Shown one piece after another: positions 18,581-27,623 of a DNA stretch of 64,000 nt; position 1 is the stretch's first letter, and the number at the start of each line of letters is the position of its first letter. Below the pieces are notes generated by a model. That model was not told the origin of the DNA. It ran no database searches and was given only the letters and a program-made list of their open reading frames with translations. Origin of the DNA: an uncultured Caulobacterales bacterium (GTDB taxonomy: Bacteria > Pseudomonadota > Alphaproteobacteria > Caulobacterales > Maricaulaceae); assembly GCA_937929915.1 (NCBI GenBank), contig CALFUN010000005.1, positions 1 through 64,000 on the forward strand, in the 5' to 3' direction. Made by a program: the position numbers and the translations under genes.

Positions 18581-19421
18581 TTAACGCCCTCATTTCTTGC
18601 GTTTCATTTTCAACATTTGCATCTTTACCCCAACCAAAACGCCGCATCACAGACGGGCTAGGGACAGGCATTAAATCATAATCGCCCCCGCGTATAATGA
18701 GTGCGCTTGCACCTAATTTATGCAAATCTTGGCCTGACACAATAAACATCTCTCTGTGACGCTCAAATTCAAGTGCAATGTCTTTATCATCAACTCGCGC
18801 GAAAATCTTTGGCGTCGCTTCGGGTTTTAGATATTTTGGATCTTGGTATTTAACCGCCAGATAATTCGTATCTGGCATAAACATACGCAGGCCAGCAGGT
18901 ATCATTTTCTTGTAAAAGCTTTTCGCATCCCGAGAGCCTTCTTTGATCTCTGCAATATTATGCTCGCCCGTTGTGGTTTGAAAAAATGGCGAGAGCCCCA
19001 TTTCAAAATATAGGCCTTCATCATCTTCAGGCCGGTCTGCACGGGTAGGGTCAAGCACGCATATTTCTGATTCTGGCGCCGCATTAATAGCCTCAATGAA
19101 ATTTGGTACGCGGCCATCCTCGCGCGATACAGGCAAATCCGTAATAACTTCGCCGTCTTGGGCAAGATAGAAAGCTTCGGGCCAGACGCCGCCATCTTTG
19201 ATGAGGAATTTGGGATCAATATTCACATTGACAATATTACGGCGTTTGTCTTCGATAGACTCCAAACGCGACACCATTTTAGGCACCCCTTTTGCCGGGT
19301 AGCAATATACCTCGCCGCGAGTTTTAACGGCCTTGCCCGTCGCGGCATCCGCAAAACTAGCCTGCCCCGACATCAAAAATGCCACGCAACATAGTAACGA
19401 TTTTGTTAAAATAGGCCTCAT
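18552..19421 (-). CDS. Exported protein of unknown function (first of a tandem paralogous pair)
   Basis: 289 residues from the chosen start at 19421, which has GAGGAAGG just before the ATG and gives a clean signal peptide (RPILTKSLLCCVAFLMSGQASFADA). An earlier in-frame ATG at 19511 would add 30 unlikely residues. No family recognised. Conserved blocks shared with the downstream paralogue are INVDPKF-like NVNIDPKFL, a C-containing SEICVLDPT, the EIKEGSRDAKSFYKKMIPAGL block and a late IIRGGDYDL. The coding frame overlaps the paralogue by 29 bases. Upstream, an AAACCCA/TGGGTTT inverted repeat at 19431-19451 could be regulatory. Confidence 0.72.
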   Translation of the reverse strand: MRPILTKSLLCCVAFLMSGQASFADAATGKAVKTRGEVYCYPAKGVPKMVSRLESIEDKRRNIVNVNIDPKFLIKDGGVWPEAFYLAQDGEVITDLPVSREDGRVPNFIEAINAAPESEICVLDPTRADRPEDDEGLYFEMGLSPFFQTTTGEHNIAEIKEGSRDAKSFYKKMIPAGLRMFMPDTNYLAVKYQDPKYLKPEATPKIFARVDDKDIALEFERHREMFIVSGQDLHKLGASALIIRGGDYDLMPVPSPSVMRRFGWGKDANVENETQEMRALNDYQEKTEN

Positions 19422-19547
19422 CCTTCCTCTAAACCCAAAAAATATGGGTTTGCCTAGTGAAAAATTTGTCACATGACACAGCTTGATAAGACTCGACGGC
19501 GCTCGCAACACATCATAAAAGGCCTTACAACAAAATGGATATTCGCT

Positions 19548-19787
19548 ATGCGCCCGACCTCAAGCCGCAAAATTCGCAATTTTCTTACGCTCACATTGCT
19601 CGCAAGCTTGGCTTTAAGCGCTTGCGGTGTTCGCGGATCTCTCAAAACGCCCCCGCCAATTTGGGGTGAAAAGATATATGATCCCGCCCAAACACCGACA
19701 GAACAAACGCCTTCCGAACAGGCACCTGCGCAAACACCAGATAATGCAGCAGACAATCTCGAAAACACGACAGATTCAGATAATTAA
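19548..19787 (+). CDS. lptM: LptM-like small lipoprotein upstream of lysA
   Basis: A 79-residue lipoprotein. An Arg/Lys-rich signal (MRPTSSRKIRNFLTLTLLASLALSAC) ends in a lipobox, and the mature start CGVRGSLKTPPP fits the short LptM/YifL family motif (CGxKGxLxxPP). Members help the LptD-LptE outer-membrane LPS translocon mature. The remainder is a low-complexity tail rich in Thr, Glu, Gln and Pro. Its place five bases ahead of lysA is the classic one for this family. An ATG at 19473 is in frame, but it would put a non-signal-like leader first, so 19548 is preferred. Confidence 0.8.
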   Translation: MRPTSSRKIRNFLTLTLLASLALSACGVRGSLKTPPPIWGEKIYDPAQTPTEQTPSEQAPAQTPDNAADNLENTTDSDN

Positions 19788-19792
19788 CCTCC

Positions 19793-21058
19793 ATGCGTCA
19801 TTTTGATTATAAAAACGGCGAACTTTATGCCGAAAATGTGCCTTTGCGTAGCATTGCAGACAAAGTCGGCACCCCCGCTTATATCTACAGCACAGCCACA
19901 TTTGAGCGCCATTATAGCGTTTTTGCGGATAGTTTTTCAGGCATAGACGCACTTGTCGCCTATTCCGTCAAAGCCAATTCCAATATTGCCATACTCGCGA
20001 CATTGGCCAAAATGGGCGCAGGCGCAGATGTCGTATCTGGCGGAGAATTGGCCCGCGCTTTGGTCGCAGGCATACCCGCACATAAAATCGTTTTTTCAGG
20101 AGTCGGGAAAACCAGCGCTGAAATGCGCGATGCACTCAAGGCTGGCATTCGGCTCTTTAATGTCGAGAGCCTGCCAGAGCTGCGCCTTTTGAATCAGACA
20201 GCCCTGTCTATGAATAAAATTGCGCCCATCGCCTTTCGGGTCAATCCTGATGTCACAGCGGGCGGACATGATAAAATCAGCACAGGCAAAAAAGAAAATA
20301 AATTTGGGATCGCTTGGAAGCATGCGCAAAGCGCCTATGCCGAAGCCGCACGCCTTAAGGGCATCAAAATTGTGGGGGTTGATGTACATATTGGCAGCCA
20401 AATTGATGATCTGGCTCCCTTTGAAAAAGCGATTGAGAAAGTTGGGGAACTTATCAAACGCCTCCGCGCCGATGGCCATACCATTCAAAGTTTTGACATT
20501 GGCGGCGGTCTGGGCATTCCTTATGGGGATAATAATAAAACTCCGCCCCCGCCTGCCGAATATGGCGCAATGGTCAAACGTCTCACAGCCAGCCTTGATG
20601 TCGAGATGATTTTCGAGCCAGGGCGCATGATTGCCGGCAATGCAGGGATTTTGCTAACCAAAGTTCTATACGTCAAAGAAGGTGAGGATCGCAACTTTCT
20701 GATTATTGACGCAGCCATGAATGATCTCATCCGTCCCGCCCTATATGATGCTTATCACGATATAGAACCTGTTATCGCTGCGGGCCCAAATTTCACCCAA
20801 GAGACTTACGATGTTGTTGGCCCGATTTGCGAGAGCGGTGATACATTTACGAAATCACGCGAAATGCCGTCTTTAAACGATGGCGATCTTGTTGTTTTGC
20901 ATTCGGCTGGCGCATATGGGGCCGCGCAATCTAGTCAATATAACACTCGCCCGCTCATTCCCGAAGTGCTTGTCAGTGGCGACAAATATGCCGTTATTCG
21001 TGAACGTCCAAGCGTGGCCGATATATTGAAAACAGAGTCGATCCCAGATTGGTTATAA
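19793..21058 (+). CDS. lysA: Diaminopimelate decarboxylase
   Basis: The last step of lysine synthesis, decarboxylating meso-diaminopimelate with pyridoxal phosphate in the cytoplasm. 421 residues, fold type III. PLP lysine K60 sits in AYSVKANSN. GGxG phosphate-binding motif FDIGGGLGIPY, then FEPGRMIAGNAG, and the cross-subunit active-site segment GPICESGDTF. CCxY-type substrate contacts near GAYGAAQSSQYN complete the set. It begins five bases after the LptM-like gene and is followed by the TIGR02302 gene, the standard alphaproteobacterial order. Confidence 0.97.
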   Translation: MRHFDYKNGELYAENVPLRSIADKVGTPAYIYSTATFERHYSVFADSFSGIDALVAYSVKANSNIAILATLAKMGAGADVVSGGELARALVAGIPAHKIVFSGVGKTSAEMRDALKAGIRLFNVESLPELRLLNQTALSMNKIAPIAFRVNPDVTAGGHDKISTGKKENKFGIAWKHAQSAYAEAARLKGIKIVGVDVHIGSQIDDLAPFEKAIEKVGELIKRLRADGHTIQSFDIGGGLGIPYGDNNKTPPPPAEYGAMVKRLTASLDVEMIFEPGRMIAGNAGILLTKVLYVKEGEDRNFLIIDAAMNDLIRPALYDAYHDIEPVIAAGPNFTQETYDVVGPICESGDTFTKSREMPSLNDGDLVVLHSAGAYGAAQSSQYNTRPLIPEVLVSGDKYAVIRERPSVADILKTESIPDWL

Positions 21059-21152
21059 AGCTTATAAAAAGGCTGTATTTTACTGCGTTTTTTCGTCACT
21101 CTCACGGAAAATTAACGCGACAATATATTTCGCGTAGCTATAGTGATTTTTC

Positions 21153-23921
21153 ATGAGCGAAGCGCCTGAAACATATCAGCCATTATTTAAAAAATTGGCC
21201 CGCTATACGCAGATCGCGCGCGCGCGTTTGATCTGGGAACGCTATATGCCTGTGCTGGCCAAAGGCTTACTCGCGGTCATAGTTTTTCTTATCACGACCT
21301 ATTTTGGGATTTGGGAGCGCCTTGGAGATCCGTGGCGTCTTATCGCTCTGCTCGCAACGCTCGCTTATTTAAGCCATGGGGTTTGGCAAGCAACCCAACA
21401 AATTTGGCCGAACCGATCTGATGCGCGGCGCCGCACGGAACGCGATTCAGACCAATCTCACCGCCCGCTTGATACGCTTGATGATCGCCCTGCCTTATCC
21501 GCAGATGCTTGGCCAGCCCATTATCAAAACGCTCTTAAACAAGCCAAAAATATTCGCGCGCCAAAGGGCCGCCCTGCTCTTGCGAAAATCGATCCTTATT
21601 ATTTGCGCTATGTTGCCCCAGCCGCCTTAATCGCAGCCAGTATCTATATCGCAGGGTTTGGTACAGAGCGTTTACGTTATGCCCTCTTACCCAGTTGGCA
21701 ATCTGCCATACATCCGTCAAACGTGAAATTCGAAGCTTGGATTGACCCGCCCGCCTATACAGGCCGCCCGCCGATTTATTTCAAAGATCGTAGCAAAATA
21801 GATGTGCCCGCTGGCTCGGAATTTGTTGTCCGCGCATCAGGCGCTAAAAACTTACCAAGGCCGAAATTCACCCAAGGCCTGCGCAGCCGTTTTCTACCGC
21901 TCAAACAGCTTGGCGCAAAAAGCTTTGAAGCCCGCACTGAAATAACTAATAGTGCCGTGGCACAATGGCGTATCGGCACACGCCGTCAAAGCTGGGCGCT
22001 TAACATGCAGCCCGATTTACCGCCGACAATAGAGATTTTGGAGCCTCCCAAAGCTGATAAGCGCGACCGTCTTGCTTTTACCTATGCGCTTGAAGATGAT
22101 TACGGTGTCGAAAACCTCCGCTTGGAAATGGCCGAGCTTTATGAAGGCTTTCTGCCAGACGCTATCTTTGACGGAGATACGGAATTTGCCGTCATCGCCT
22201 TATCCTCAAGCTCGGTTAAAAAAGCCGAAAATGCGAGCGCAGCCATTGACTTAACCAAGCATATTCTTGCAGGGCGCAAAGTGATTGGCCGTCTTGTCGC
22301 AACGGATGGGCGCGGACAAAAAGCAGTGTCTGAGCCTGTTTATTTTACAGTGCCTGATAAGATTTTCGTCGAACCGCTTGCCAAAGCTGTTGTGGAAAAC
22401 CGTACGCTGATTATGAGCGCGGCAGACCAAGATTACGCACCCTATAAACCTCGCACGCGTGCAGATGGATATTGGAATCTTTATGAGCCTGAGCAGCGCA
22501 TGTCCCGCGCGCCCGAAAATATTCAGCGTGCTGCGCTTTTGATCGAGGCTGTGACCGATACGCCAGATCGCCTATTTACCGACCCAACCGTCTATATGGC
22601 ACTGCGAAATATACGCGCACAATTACGCTATGCTGATAGTCAGGAGGATTTGCGCGGCTTGCCAGAAACGCTCTGGAAAATTGCGCTACGCGCCGAATTT
22701 GGTGTGCTTGGCACGGCCTTAGAAGAAATGCGCGAAGCTCAAGCTGCGCTACAAGAAGGTTTGGCACGCCGCGCACCACAACGCGAAATCGACACATTAT
22801 TTGAACGCTATAATCTGGCCGTTGAAGCTTATACCGAAGAATTGCGCCGCAAAGCCATTGAGGAAGGCAACTTTGCTGATGAAGACAATAGCGGCGGGGG
22901 TGATGGCGGCGGATTGCAAAGTGTTGACGAGATTGAAGAGTTACTCAAGCTCATTGAAGAAGCCAATAAAGTCGGCGATGTGGAAGGCGCGCGTAAAGCT
23001 CTTGCTCGTCTTGCCGAAGTTCTAGAACAGCTTCAAATCGAGTTGTCGAAAGGCGGCGGCGGGGGCGGTGATGGCGGCGGAGAGTTATCCGAAGAAGAAC
23101 AAAAAGCGCTTGAAGATCTTGCCGAAACCATTGGCGAACAGCGCGACCTCCAAGATGAAACCCGCCAAGCTGAACGCGCCGAACAAGACCGCGAAAATGG
23201 CAATGAGACAGATGGTGATGAAAGCCTAGCACCTGAAGAACTAGCAGACCGTCAGGCCGAATTAGAGCAGTTACTCGATCAACTCGAAGATGCCATTCCT
23301 GATAGTCTTGGCCTTGGCGATGGCCCAATTTCTGTAGGCGAAAATGAAGATGGTAACGGCGCTGGCGAGGATGGACAAACGCAGCAACAGGCGGGTTCAG
23401 GTGAAGAGGCAGGCTCTCAAAATGGCGAAACTGGCGAAGAGCAAGGCGGCGGCCAACCCGCTGAAAACGGCCAAGGCGGCGGTACAGGAACGCCTAATAC
23501 CAATAGCCAAGGCTCTGGCGGAAATACAGGCCCGCAAAGCATAGAAGAGGCTTTAAATGCTGCGCGCCGCGCAATGGCTGAAAGCCGCGGGCAACTTGAA
23601 AATGGCGACCTGTCTGGCGCACGCCAAACCCAAAGTGATATTATCGCCGAATTGCGCCGCGCGGGCGAAGCTATTGCCGAAGCTGCCAATAGCAGCGAGG
23701 ACGGCGAAGGCAGCGGGCAAGAGGGTGCCAATGGCAATGACCCACTTGGCCGCGAGGGCGATGGCAATGCGAGCGGGAACAACTCCGAAGCTGATATTGA
23801 CACGCGGGATAATGCCACGCGCTCGCGCGAATTGCTAGAAGAGCTACGCCGCCGCGCCGCAGAGCAAGGCCGAACGCCCGAAGAATTGGAATATTTAGAA
23901 CGGCTATTGAAACGGTTTTAG
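21153..23921 (+). CDS. TIGR02302 (DUF4175-like) membrane protein
   Basis: A 922-residue protein of the alphaproteobacterial TIGR02302 family, usually found beside lysA. Two N-terminal membrane segments (about 35-55 and 60-75) and a third near 150-165 are followed by a large domain with Ig-like character (KFEAWIDPPAYTGRPPIYF). A long glutamate/glutamine- and glycine-rich region runs from about 560 to 900, with clusters such as GGGGGDGGG and many coiled-coil-like heptads. It ends RTPEELEYLERLLKRF. Function is not established; an envelope-linked role is likely from topology. The Gly/Asp-rich segments are low complexity and may vary in length between strains. Confidence 0.88.
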   Translation: MSEAPETYQPLFKKLARYTQIARARLIWERYMPVLAKGLLAVIVFLITTYFGIWERLGDPWRLIALLATLAYLSHGVWQATQQIWPNRSDARRRTERDSDQSHRPLDTLDDRPALSADAWPAHYQNALKQAKNIRAPKGRPALAKIDPYYLRYVAPAALIAASIYIAGFGTERLRYALLPSWQSAIHPSNVKFEAWIDPPAYTGRPPIYFKDRSKIDVPAGSEFVVRASGAKNLPRPKFTQGLRSRFLPLKQLGAKSFEARTEITNSAVAQWRIGTRRQSWALNMQPDLPPTIEILEPPKADKRDRLAFTYALEDDYGVENLRLEMAELYEGFLPDAIFDGDTEFAVIALSSSSVKKAENASAAIDLTKHILAGRKVIGRLVATDGRGQKAVSEPVYFTVPDKIFVEPLAKAVVENRTLIMSAADQDYAPYKPRTRADGYWNLYEPEQRMSRAPENIQRAALLIEAVTDTPDRLFTDPTVYMALRNIRAQLRYADSQEDLRGLPETLWKIALRAEFGVLGTALEEMREAQAALQEGLARRAPQREIDTLFERYNLAVEAYTEELRRKAIEEGNFADEDNSGGGDGGGLQSVDEIEELLKLIEEANKVGDVEGARKALARLAEVLEQLQIELSKGGGGGGDGGGELSEEEQKALEDLAETIGEQRDLQDETRQAERAEQDRENGNETDGDESLAPEELADRQAELEQLLDQLEDAIPDSLGLGDGPISVGENEDGNGAGEDGQTQQQAGSGEEAGSQNGETGEEQGGGQPAENGQGGGTGTPNTNSQGSGGNTGPQSIEEALNAARRAMAESRGQLENGDLSGARQTQSDIIAELRRAGEAIAEAANSSEDGEGSGQEGANGNDPLGREGDGNASGNNSEADIDTRDNATRSRELLEELRRRAAEQGRTPEELEYLERLLKRF

Positions 23922-24138
23922 AGCATAATCTGCGGGAAATGCGAACTATGCGCAGCTCATGCACTTGCCTCACAATGCTCCTATGCCGCACCCCTTCATC
24001 CGTAAAATTCATGCATAGTTTAAAAACAAAATACATCTAAAGCGCTATAATTCGTGCTGATACTTATCAATTTAAGGCAATTTTTATAAATTATTGATAC
24101 ATATCTTTCCTATGAATTTGCAACAAGGTTATTGCATA

Positions 24139-24540
24139 ATGTCAAGAACATCAGCTGATACATGGAATCATATTTTAACGCTCATGGCCGCCATAGTGGT
24201 ATCAGATGCGCGTGTAGTCGAAGATGAAATTGATAGTTTTCTCAAAAATGTAAAACTAATTGCCGATGACCTTGATCGAGCACTGGAAGTGTCTGAAGAT
24301 GATTTAATCCATTGGTTCAACGCAAAACGTAACCACATCGCGCAACAAACAACACATCAAAATATGAACCGTTTTATTGTTAATAACATTATTTCTTTGG
24401 AACCGTTTTATGAGAAACAGACTCTATTAAATTGTTTAATCAGCATTGCAGCGTCCGATTCCGACATGCATGAAAAAGAAGTCGATATTATCAATATTGC
24501 CGCAGCATATTGGGAATTATCTCCCATTCGGCGGAATTAG
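24139..24540 (+). CDS. TerB-like helical protein
   Basis: A 133-residue, all-helical, acidic protein. WNHILTLMAAIVVSDARVVEDEIDSFLKNV and the later LLNCLISIAASDSDMHEKEVDIINIAAAYW follow the TerB/DjlA-type pattern, in which a D-x-x-x-x-x-E/D stretch follows a hydrophobic helix (ASD...HEKE). Such domains occur in tellurite-resistance and envelope-stress proteins and may bind metal or peptides. The start is ambiguous (24094, 24112 or 24139). The last gives MSRTSADTWNHIL, with AAGG about ten bases upstream. Convergent with the serine hydrolase gene, only 24 bases apart. The 217 bases before it hold no other gene that I can see. Confidence 0.68.
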   Translation: MSRTSADTWNHILTLMAAIVVSDARVVEDEIDSFLKNVKLIADDLDRALEVSEDDLIHWFNAKRNHIAQQTTHQNMNRFIVNNIISLEPFYEKQTLLNCLISIAASDSDMHEKEVDIINIAAAYWELSPIRRN

Positions 24541-24564
24541 GCCCGCTTAATTGTCTCTGAGGGT

Positions 24565-25743
24565 TTACTGTCCGAAATCCATCCAATCTTGCGGTGCAAA
24601 ACCGTAAAGCTGATCAAGAAATTCCATTTGCAAACCAATGGGGCGCGTATGCGGGCTGTTCCACATCACAGCAATACCTGCATTTTTCTCAGGGTCAAAT
24701 AATGTCAATGCGCGGTAGCCTTGTACACCTCCGCGATGCCCGACAACTTTATGCCCGTAATAATCATATGTCCGCCACCCCAGACCATAATGCGCATTTT
24801 GTAGCGCATCAAACCGGCGGTTTAAAAAGCGCTGCTCACGCGGAGTTTGCACGCGCGGGCGCTGCATTTCATTCAGGCGTTCATCAGGAAAATCAGAATG
24901 ATCGGGCATTTGCGCAATCATCCATTTTGCTAAATCTTTGACGGAGGAATTCACCCCCGCAGCTGCAGGTACGCGATAATAATTTGGTTTAACTTTTTCG
25001 ATGCGTTTGCCAAAGCGGGTATGAGGCCGCGCCCAGTTTTTTGCGCTAATTAACCCATCATAGGTCACGCTCGCCGTCGTCATGCCAAGCGGATTAAACA
25101 CACGTTCTTGCACGACTTGGGCGTAAGATTTACCCGTAATGCGCTCAATGATTTCAGAACTCGCATCATAGGTCACGTTTTGATAGGTATGGCATGTCGC
25201 AGGCGCGCAGAGATATTCAAGCTTTGCAAGCTCAGAGCGCGAAATTTGCGCGCTATCCCCGCCTTCAATACGGTTATCATAAGCGTTGCGGACAATCCCG
25301 ATTTGATGCGATAGCAAATTAAATAGGCTAATTTTAACGGGCGCAGGTGGCAATTTTAATGACGGCGCCAAATCTTCGGCTTTGGCATCCAAATTAAAAT
25401 GCCCATCTTCGGCCAAAGATAAAACCGTATTGGCCGCGACACCTTTAGACACAGAGGCCCACCGAAAGATTGTATCTTCAGTCACAAGTTTCCCGCTATC
25501 GCGCAGCGCCTCTCCGTAACCTTTGGCAAAGGTAATTTGCCCGTTTTCGACAATCGCCATCGCCAGCCCTGTCATTTCAAGCTGCTGCATCAAGCGCGCA
25601 GCGCGTGCGTCCATATGGGATGTATTGACTTGCTGAGGCAATTTTACTTTTGGCGGATCAAGCGTTTTGGCACTCGCAGGTATAGCGAGGCTGCCCAAGC
25701 CGCAAAGTATAAATATGAAAGACCGTATTCGCATAAGTCGCAC
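24565..25743 (-). CDS. Serine hydrolase of the beta-lactamase class C / DD-peptidase family
   Basis: An exported penicillin-binding-like hydrolase of 392 residues with a signal peptide (FIFILCGLGSLAIPASA). The active site shows S97-V-S-K100 (WASVSKG), the Tyr-x-Asn element Y187-Q-N189, and the third motif region VGHRGGVQGY, where HxG replaces KTG, as in many esterase or carboxypeptidase members. It is not a dedicated beta-lactamase on these signs. Substrates could be cell-wall peptides or esters. It lies 71 bases downstream of uppP on the same strand, a loose cell-envelope grouping. Confidence 0.87.
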   Translation of the reverse strand: MRLMRIRSFIFILCGLGSLAIPASAKTLDPPKVKLPQQVNTSHMDARAARLMQQLEMTGLAMAIVENGQITFAKGYGEALRDSGKLVTEDTIFRWASVSKGVAANTVLSLAEDGHFNLDAKAEDLAPSLKLPPAPVKISLFNLLSHQIGIVRNAYDNRIEGGDSAQISRSELAKLEYLCAPATCHTYQNVTYDASSEIIERITGKSYAQVVQERVFNPLGMTTASVTYDGLISAKNWARPHTRFGKRIEKVKPNYYRVPAAAGVNSSVKDLAKWMIAQMPDHSDFPDERLNEMQRPRVQTPREQRFLNRRFDALQNAHYGLGWRTYDYYGHKVVGHRGGVQGYRALTLFDPEKNAGIAVMWNSPHTRPIGLQMEFLDQLYGFAPQDWMDFGQ

Positions 25744-25814
25744 CTAAAGACTTTAGATGAAAATTGGAAATATATTTAAATTAAAAATACCTCATTAAAG
25801 TTAACATAAAACTT

Positions 25815-26621
25815 TTAAGTCAGCCCAATCCACGCCAACAATATTGCCCCTAAAACCACACGGTACACCATGAAGGGGAACATCCCTATCTTTGGAACAT
25901 ATTTCATAAAGGCCGCTATGGTCAGATATGCAACAATGAAAGACAAAGCCGCAACCATGAGGCCGCCGCTTAAATTGGCATTGCCGCTGCCTTCGCTTGC
26001 CAATTTATACATCGCATAAACTCCGCTAACGCCAATGATAGGCAGGCTCATCAACATGGAAAACCGCGCAGATTCAGAGCGAGTTAAACCCAGCGCCAAA
26101 GCTGCGGTCATGGTAATGCCAGAGCGCGATGTGCCCGGTATCAGCGCAAGCATTTGCGCGAGCCCCATTGCAATCGCACCTTTCCATGTTAACTCTTTAG
26201 TGGTCTTTGTCTGGCGTCCCCAAATATCTGCTAGCCAAAGAACAATCCCAAAAAATATAAAGGCAAGCGCAATGATCAGCGGTGAGCGGAGCGCATCACT
26301 CGCCCCGCTAAATTCTATCACCACACCAAGCATTAAAACGGGCGGCGTGGTCAATATAAGATTCAATGCTAGGGCGGAGTTCATATTGAGCCGGCGTCTA
26401 AGCAAATCAAAAAACCCTAAAACCACCCCCCAAACATCTTGGCGAAAATATGCCAGAACCGCAAAAAGCGTACCGAAATGCGCCATAAGATCAATCATTG
26501 CGCCTTGGTCTTCCCAGTCCAATATCTGCGCAGGCAAGATCAAATGCGCGGAACTGCTCACAGGGAGAAATTCCGTTAGGCCTTGAATAATAGCCAAAAT
26601 AATAAGTTGTAACCAGGACAT
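25815..26621 (-). CDS. uppP: Undecaprenyl-diphosphate phosphatase (UppP/BacA)
   Basis: A polytopic inner-membrane enzyme recycling undecaprenyl pyrophosphate to the monophosphate lipid carrier used for peptidoglycan and O-antigen. 268 residues, the usual length. The two family motifs are present: QGLTEFLPVSSSAHLIL (about 14-30), with the (E/Q)xxxE-type glutamate, and the PGTSRSGITM loop (about 162-171), with the catalytic Ser/Arg. About eight hydrophobic segments. It starts nine bases after the stop of the CPBP-protease gene, so the two are likely co-transcribed. Confidence 0.95.
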   Translation of the reverse strand: MSWLQLIILAIIQGLTEFLPVSSSAHLILPAQILDWEDQGAMIDLMAHFGTLFAVLAYFRQDVWGVVLGFFDLLRRRLNMNSALALNLILTTPPVLMLGVVIEFSGASDALRSPLIIALAFIFFGIVLWLADIWGRQTKTTKELTWKGAIAMGLAQMLALIPGTSRSGITMTAALALGLTRSESARFSMLMSLPIIGVSGVYAMYKLASEGSGNANLSGGLMVAALSFIVAYLTIAAFMKYVPKIGMFPFMVYRVVLGAILLAWIGLT

Positions 26622-26630
26622 GCAGGCTTT

Positions 26631-27512
26631 CTAAGGGCTTATGGTTAGCGAAGTCTTGCGATTAAAGACCCAAATCAAGAAAACCGCTATGAATAAAACC
26701 ACAAATCCGCCAATACCCAAAAGACCCTTCCACGGCATATCCATTGAGGATTGCGCAAATAGGGCATATCCTGTCATTGCATTGGTTGTACCATGTAATA
26801 GGCACGGCCCCCAAATCGAGCCTGATTTCATCCGTATCCAACTATATATTGGCCCCATTAATGTACATAAGCCGATAAACACAATACTGCCAATCATCGG
26901 CATGGCAGGGTAATTATGACCTAAGAGGATGATTGGCGCATGCCACAGCCCCCACAATCCGCCTGTTATCCAACTGGCAGACCAAAAGCCCTTAGATTTT
27001 AACTGATCCCACAAATAGCCGCGCCATCCAAGTTCTTCAGACGCCATTAACGGCCAATTTATCAACGGGCCAAGAAATACAGCGGCTCCAAATAAGATAA
27101 TGCCCATATAAGGCCCGTTAAGCTGCTCTATCGCCGCCTCTCTTTGCACATTACTCAAATCAACTTCGGCCAGCGATGCTATATTCGACTGCACTGGGTC
27201 CGTAAGCGACACATCAGGTGCAAGTAAGGAAACCAGCAGAGCGCCCGTCACAATCCCAATACCGACCAACCAAGCGGCAGGCAGATACCACGTAAACGGA
27301 CCAGATAGACCCAGCGCGTCTACGCGGCGGCCCTTTTCATAGATAAAAGCGCAGACCAAAGCCCCTAATGCTGGGCCGCACATGTAAAAAAGCATCAGAA
27401 TTATTGCATATGTATCTAATCCCTCTAATCCGCTCGTGAGCTTAATTGCAAGAGCTATAACCCAAGAAAATCCATAAGAAACAGTTATATAAGTTAATAT
27501 TTTTCTATTCAT
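26631..27512 (-). CDS. CPBP-family intramembrane metalloprotease
   Basis: A 293-residue membrane protein with about eight hydrophobic helices and the CAAX/CPBP (Abi) glutamate-type protease motifs. Motif 1 is EELGWRGYLW (EExxxR), motif 2 is LWGLWHAPII (FxxxH-like), and motif 3 is the HGTTNAM segment. Relatives cleave or process membrane peptides, including prenylated or bacteriocin-like substrates, or act as immunity factors. The partner here is unknown. First gene of a probable two-gene unit with uppP. The glutamate and histidine residues expected for activity are all present. Confidence 0.88.
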   Translation of the reverse strand: MNRKILTYITVSYGFSWVIALAIKLTSGLEGLDTYAIILMLFYMCGPALGALVCAFIYEKGRRVDALGLSGPFTWYLPAAWLVGIGIVTGALLVSLLAPDVSLTDPVQSNIASLAEVDLSNVQREAAIEQLNGPYMGIILFGAAVFLGPLINWPLMASEELGWRGYLWDQLKSKGFWSASWITGGLWGLWHAPIILLGHNYPAMPMIGSIVFIGLCTLMGPIYSWIRMKSGSIWGPCLLHGTTNAMTGYALFAQSSMDMPWKGLLGIGGFVVLFIAVFLIWVFNRKTSLTISP

Positions 27513-27623
27513 GTTTTTTATTTTTTATCCTTTTTGGACAAATTGTCGCACCTTGTCAAAGTCAAATATATCCGCTATGGGCCGCCTCTAACACTTAAAC
27601 CCGCATATCTAGCTGAGACCGTC

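Noticed and set aside
22900..23850. Gly/Asp/Glu-rich repeats in the TIGR02302 gene as a separate repeat array
   Set aside because: They are irregular low-complexity coding sequence within a known family; no constant period was seen.
24565..25743. Antibiotic-resistance beta-lactamase
   Set aside because: The third active-site motif is HRGG-like rather than KTG/KSG, which points to the wider serine-hydrolase group rather than a true class C beta-lactamase.
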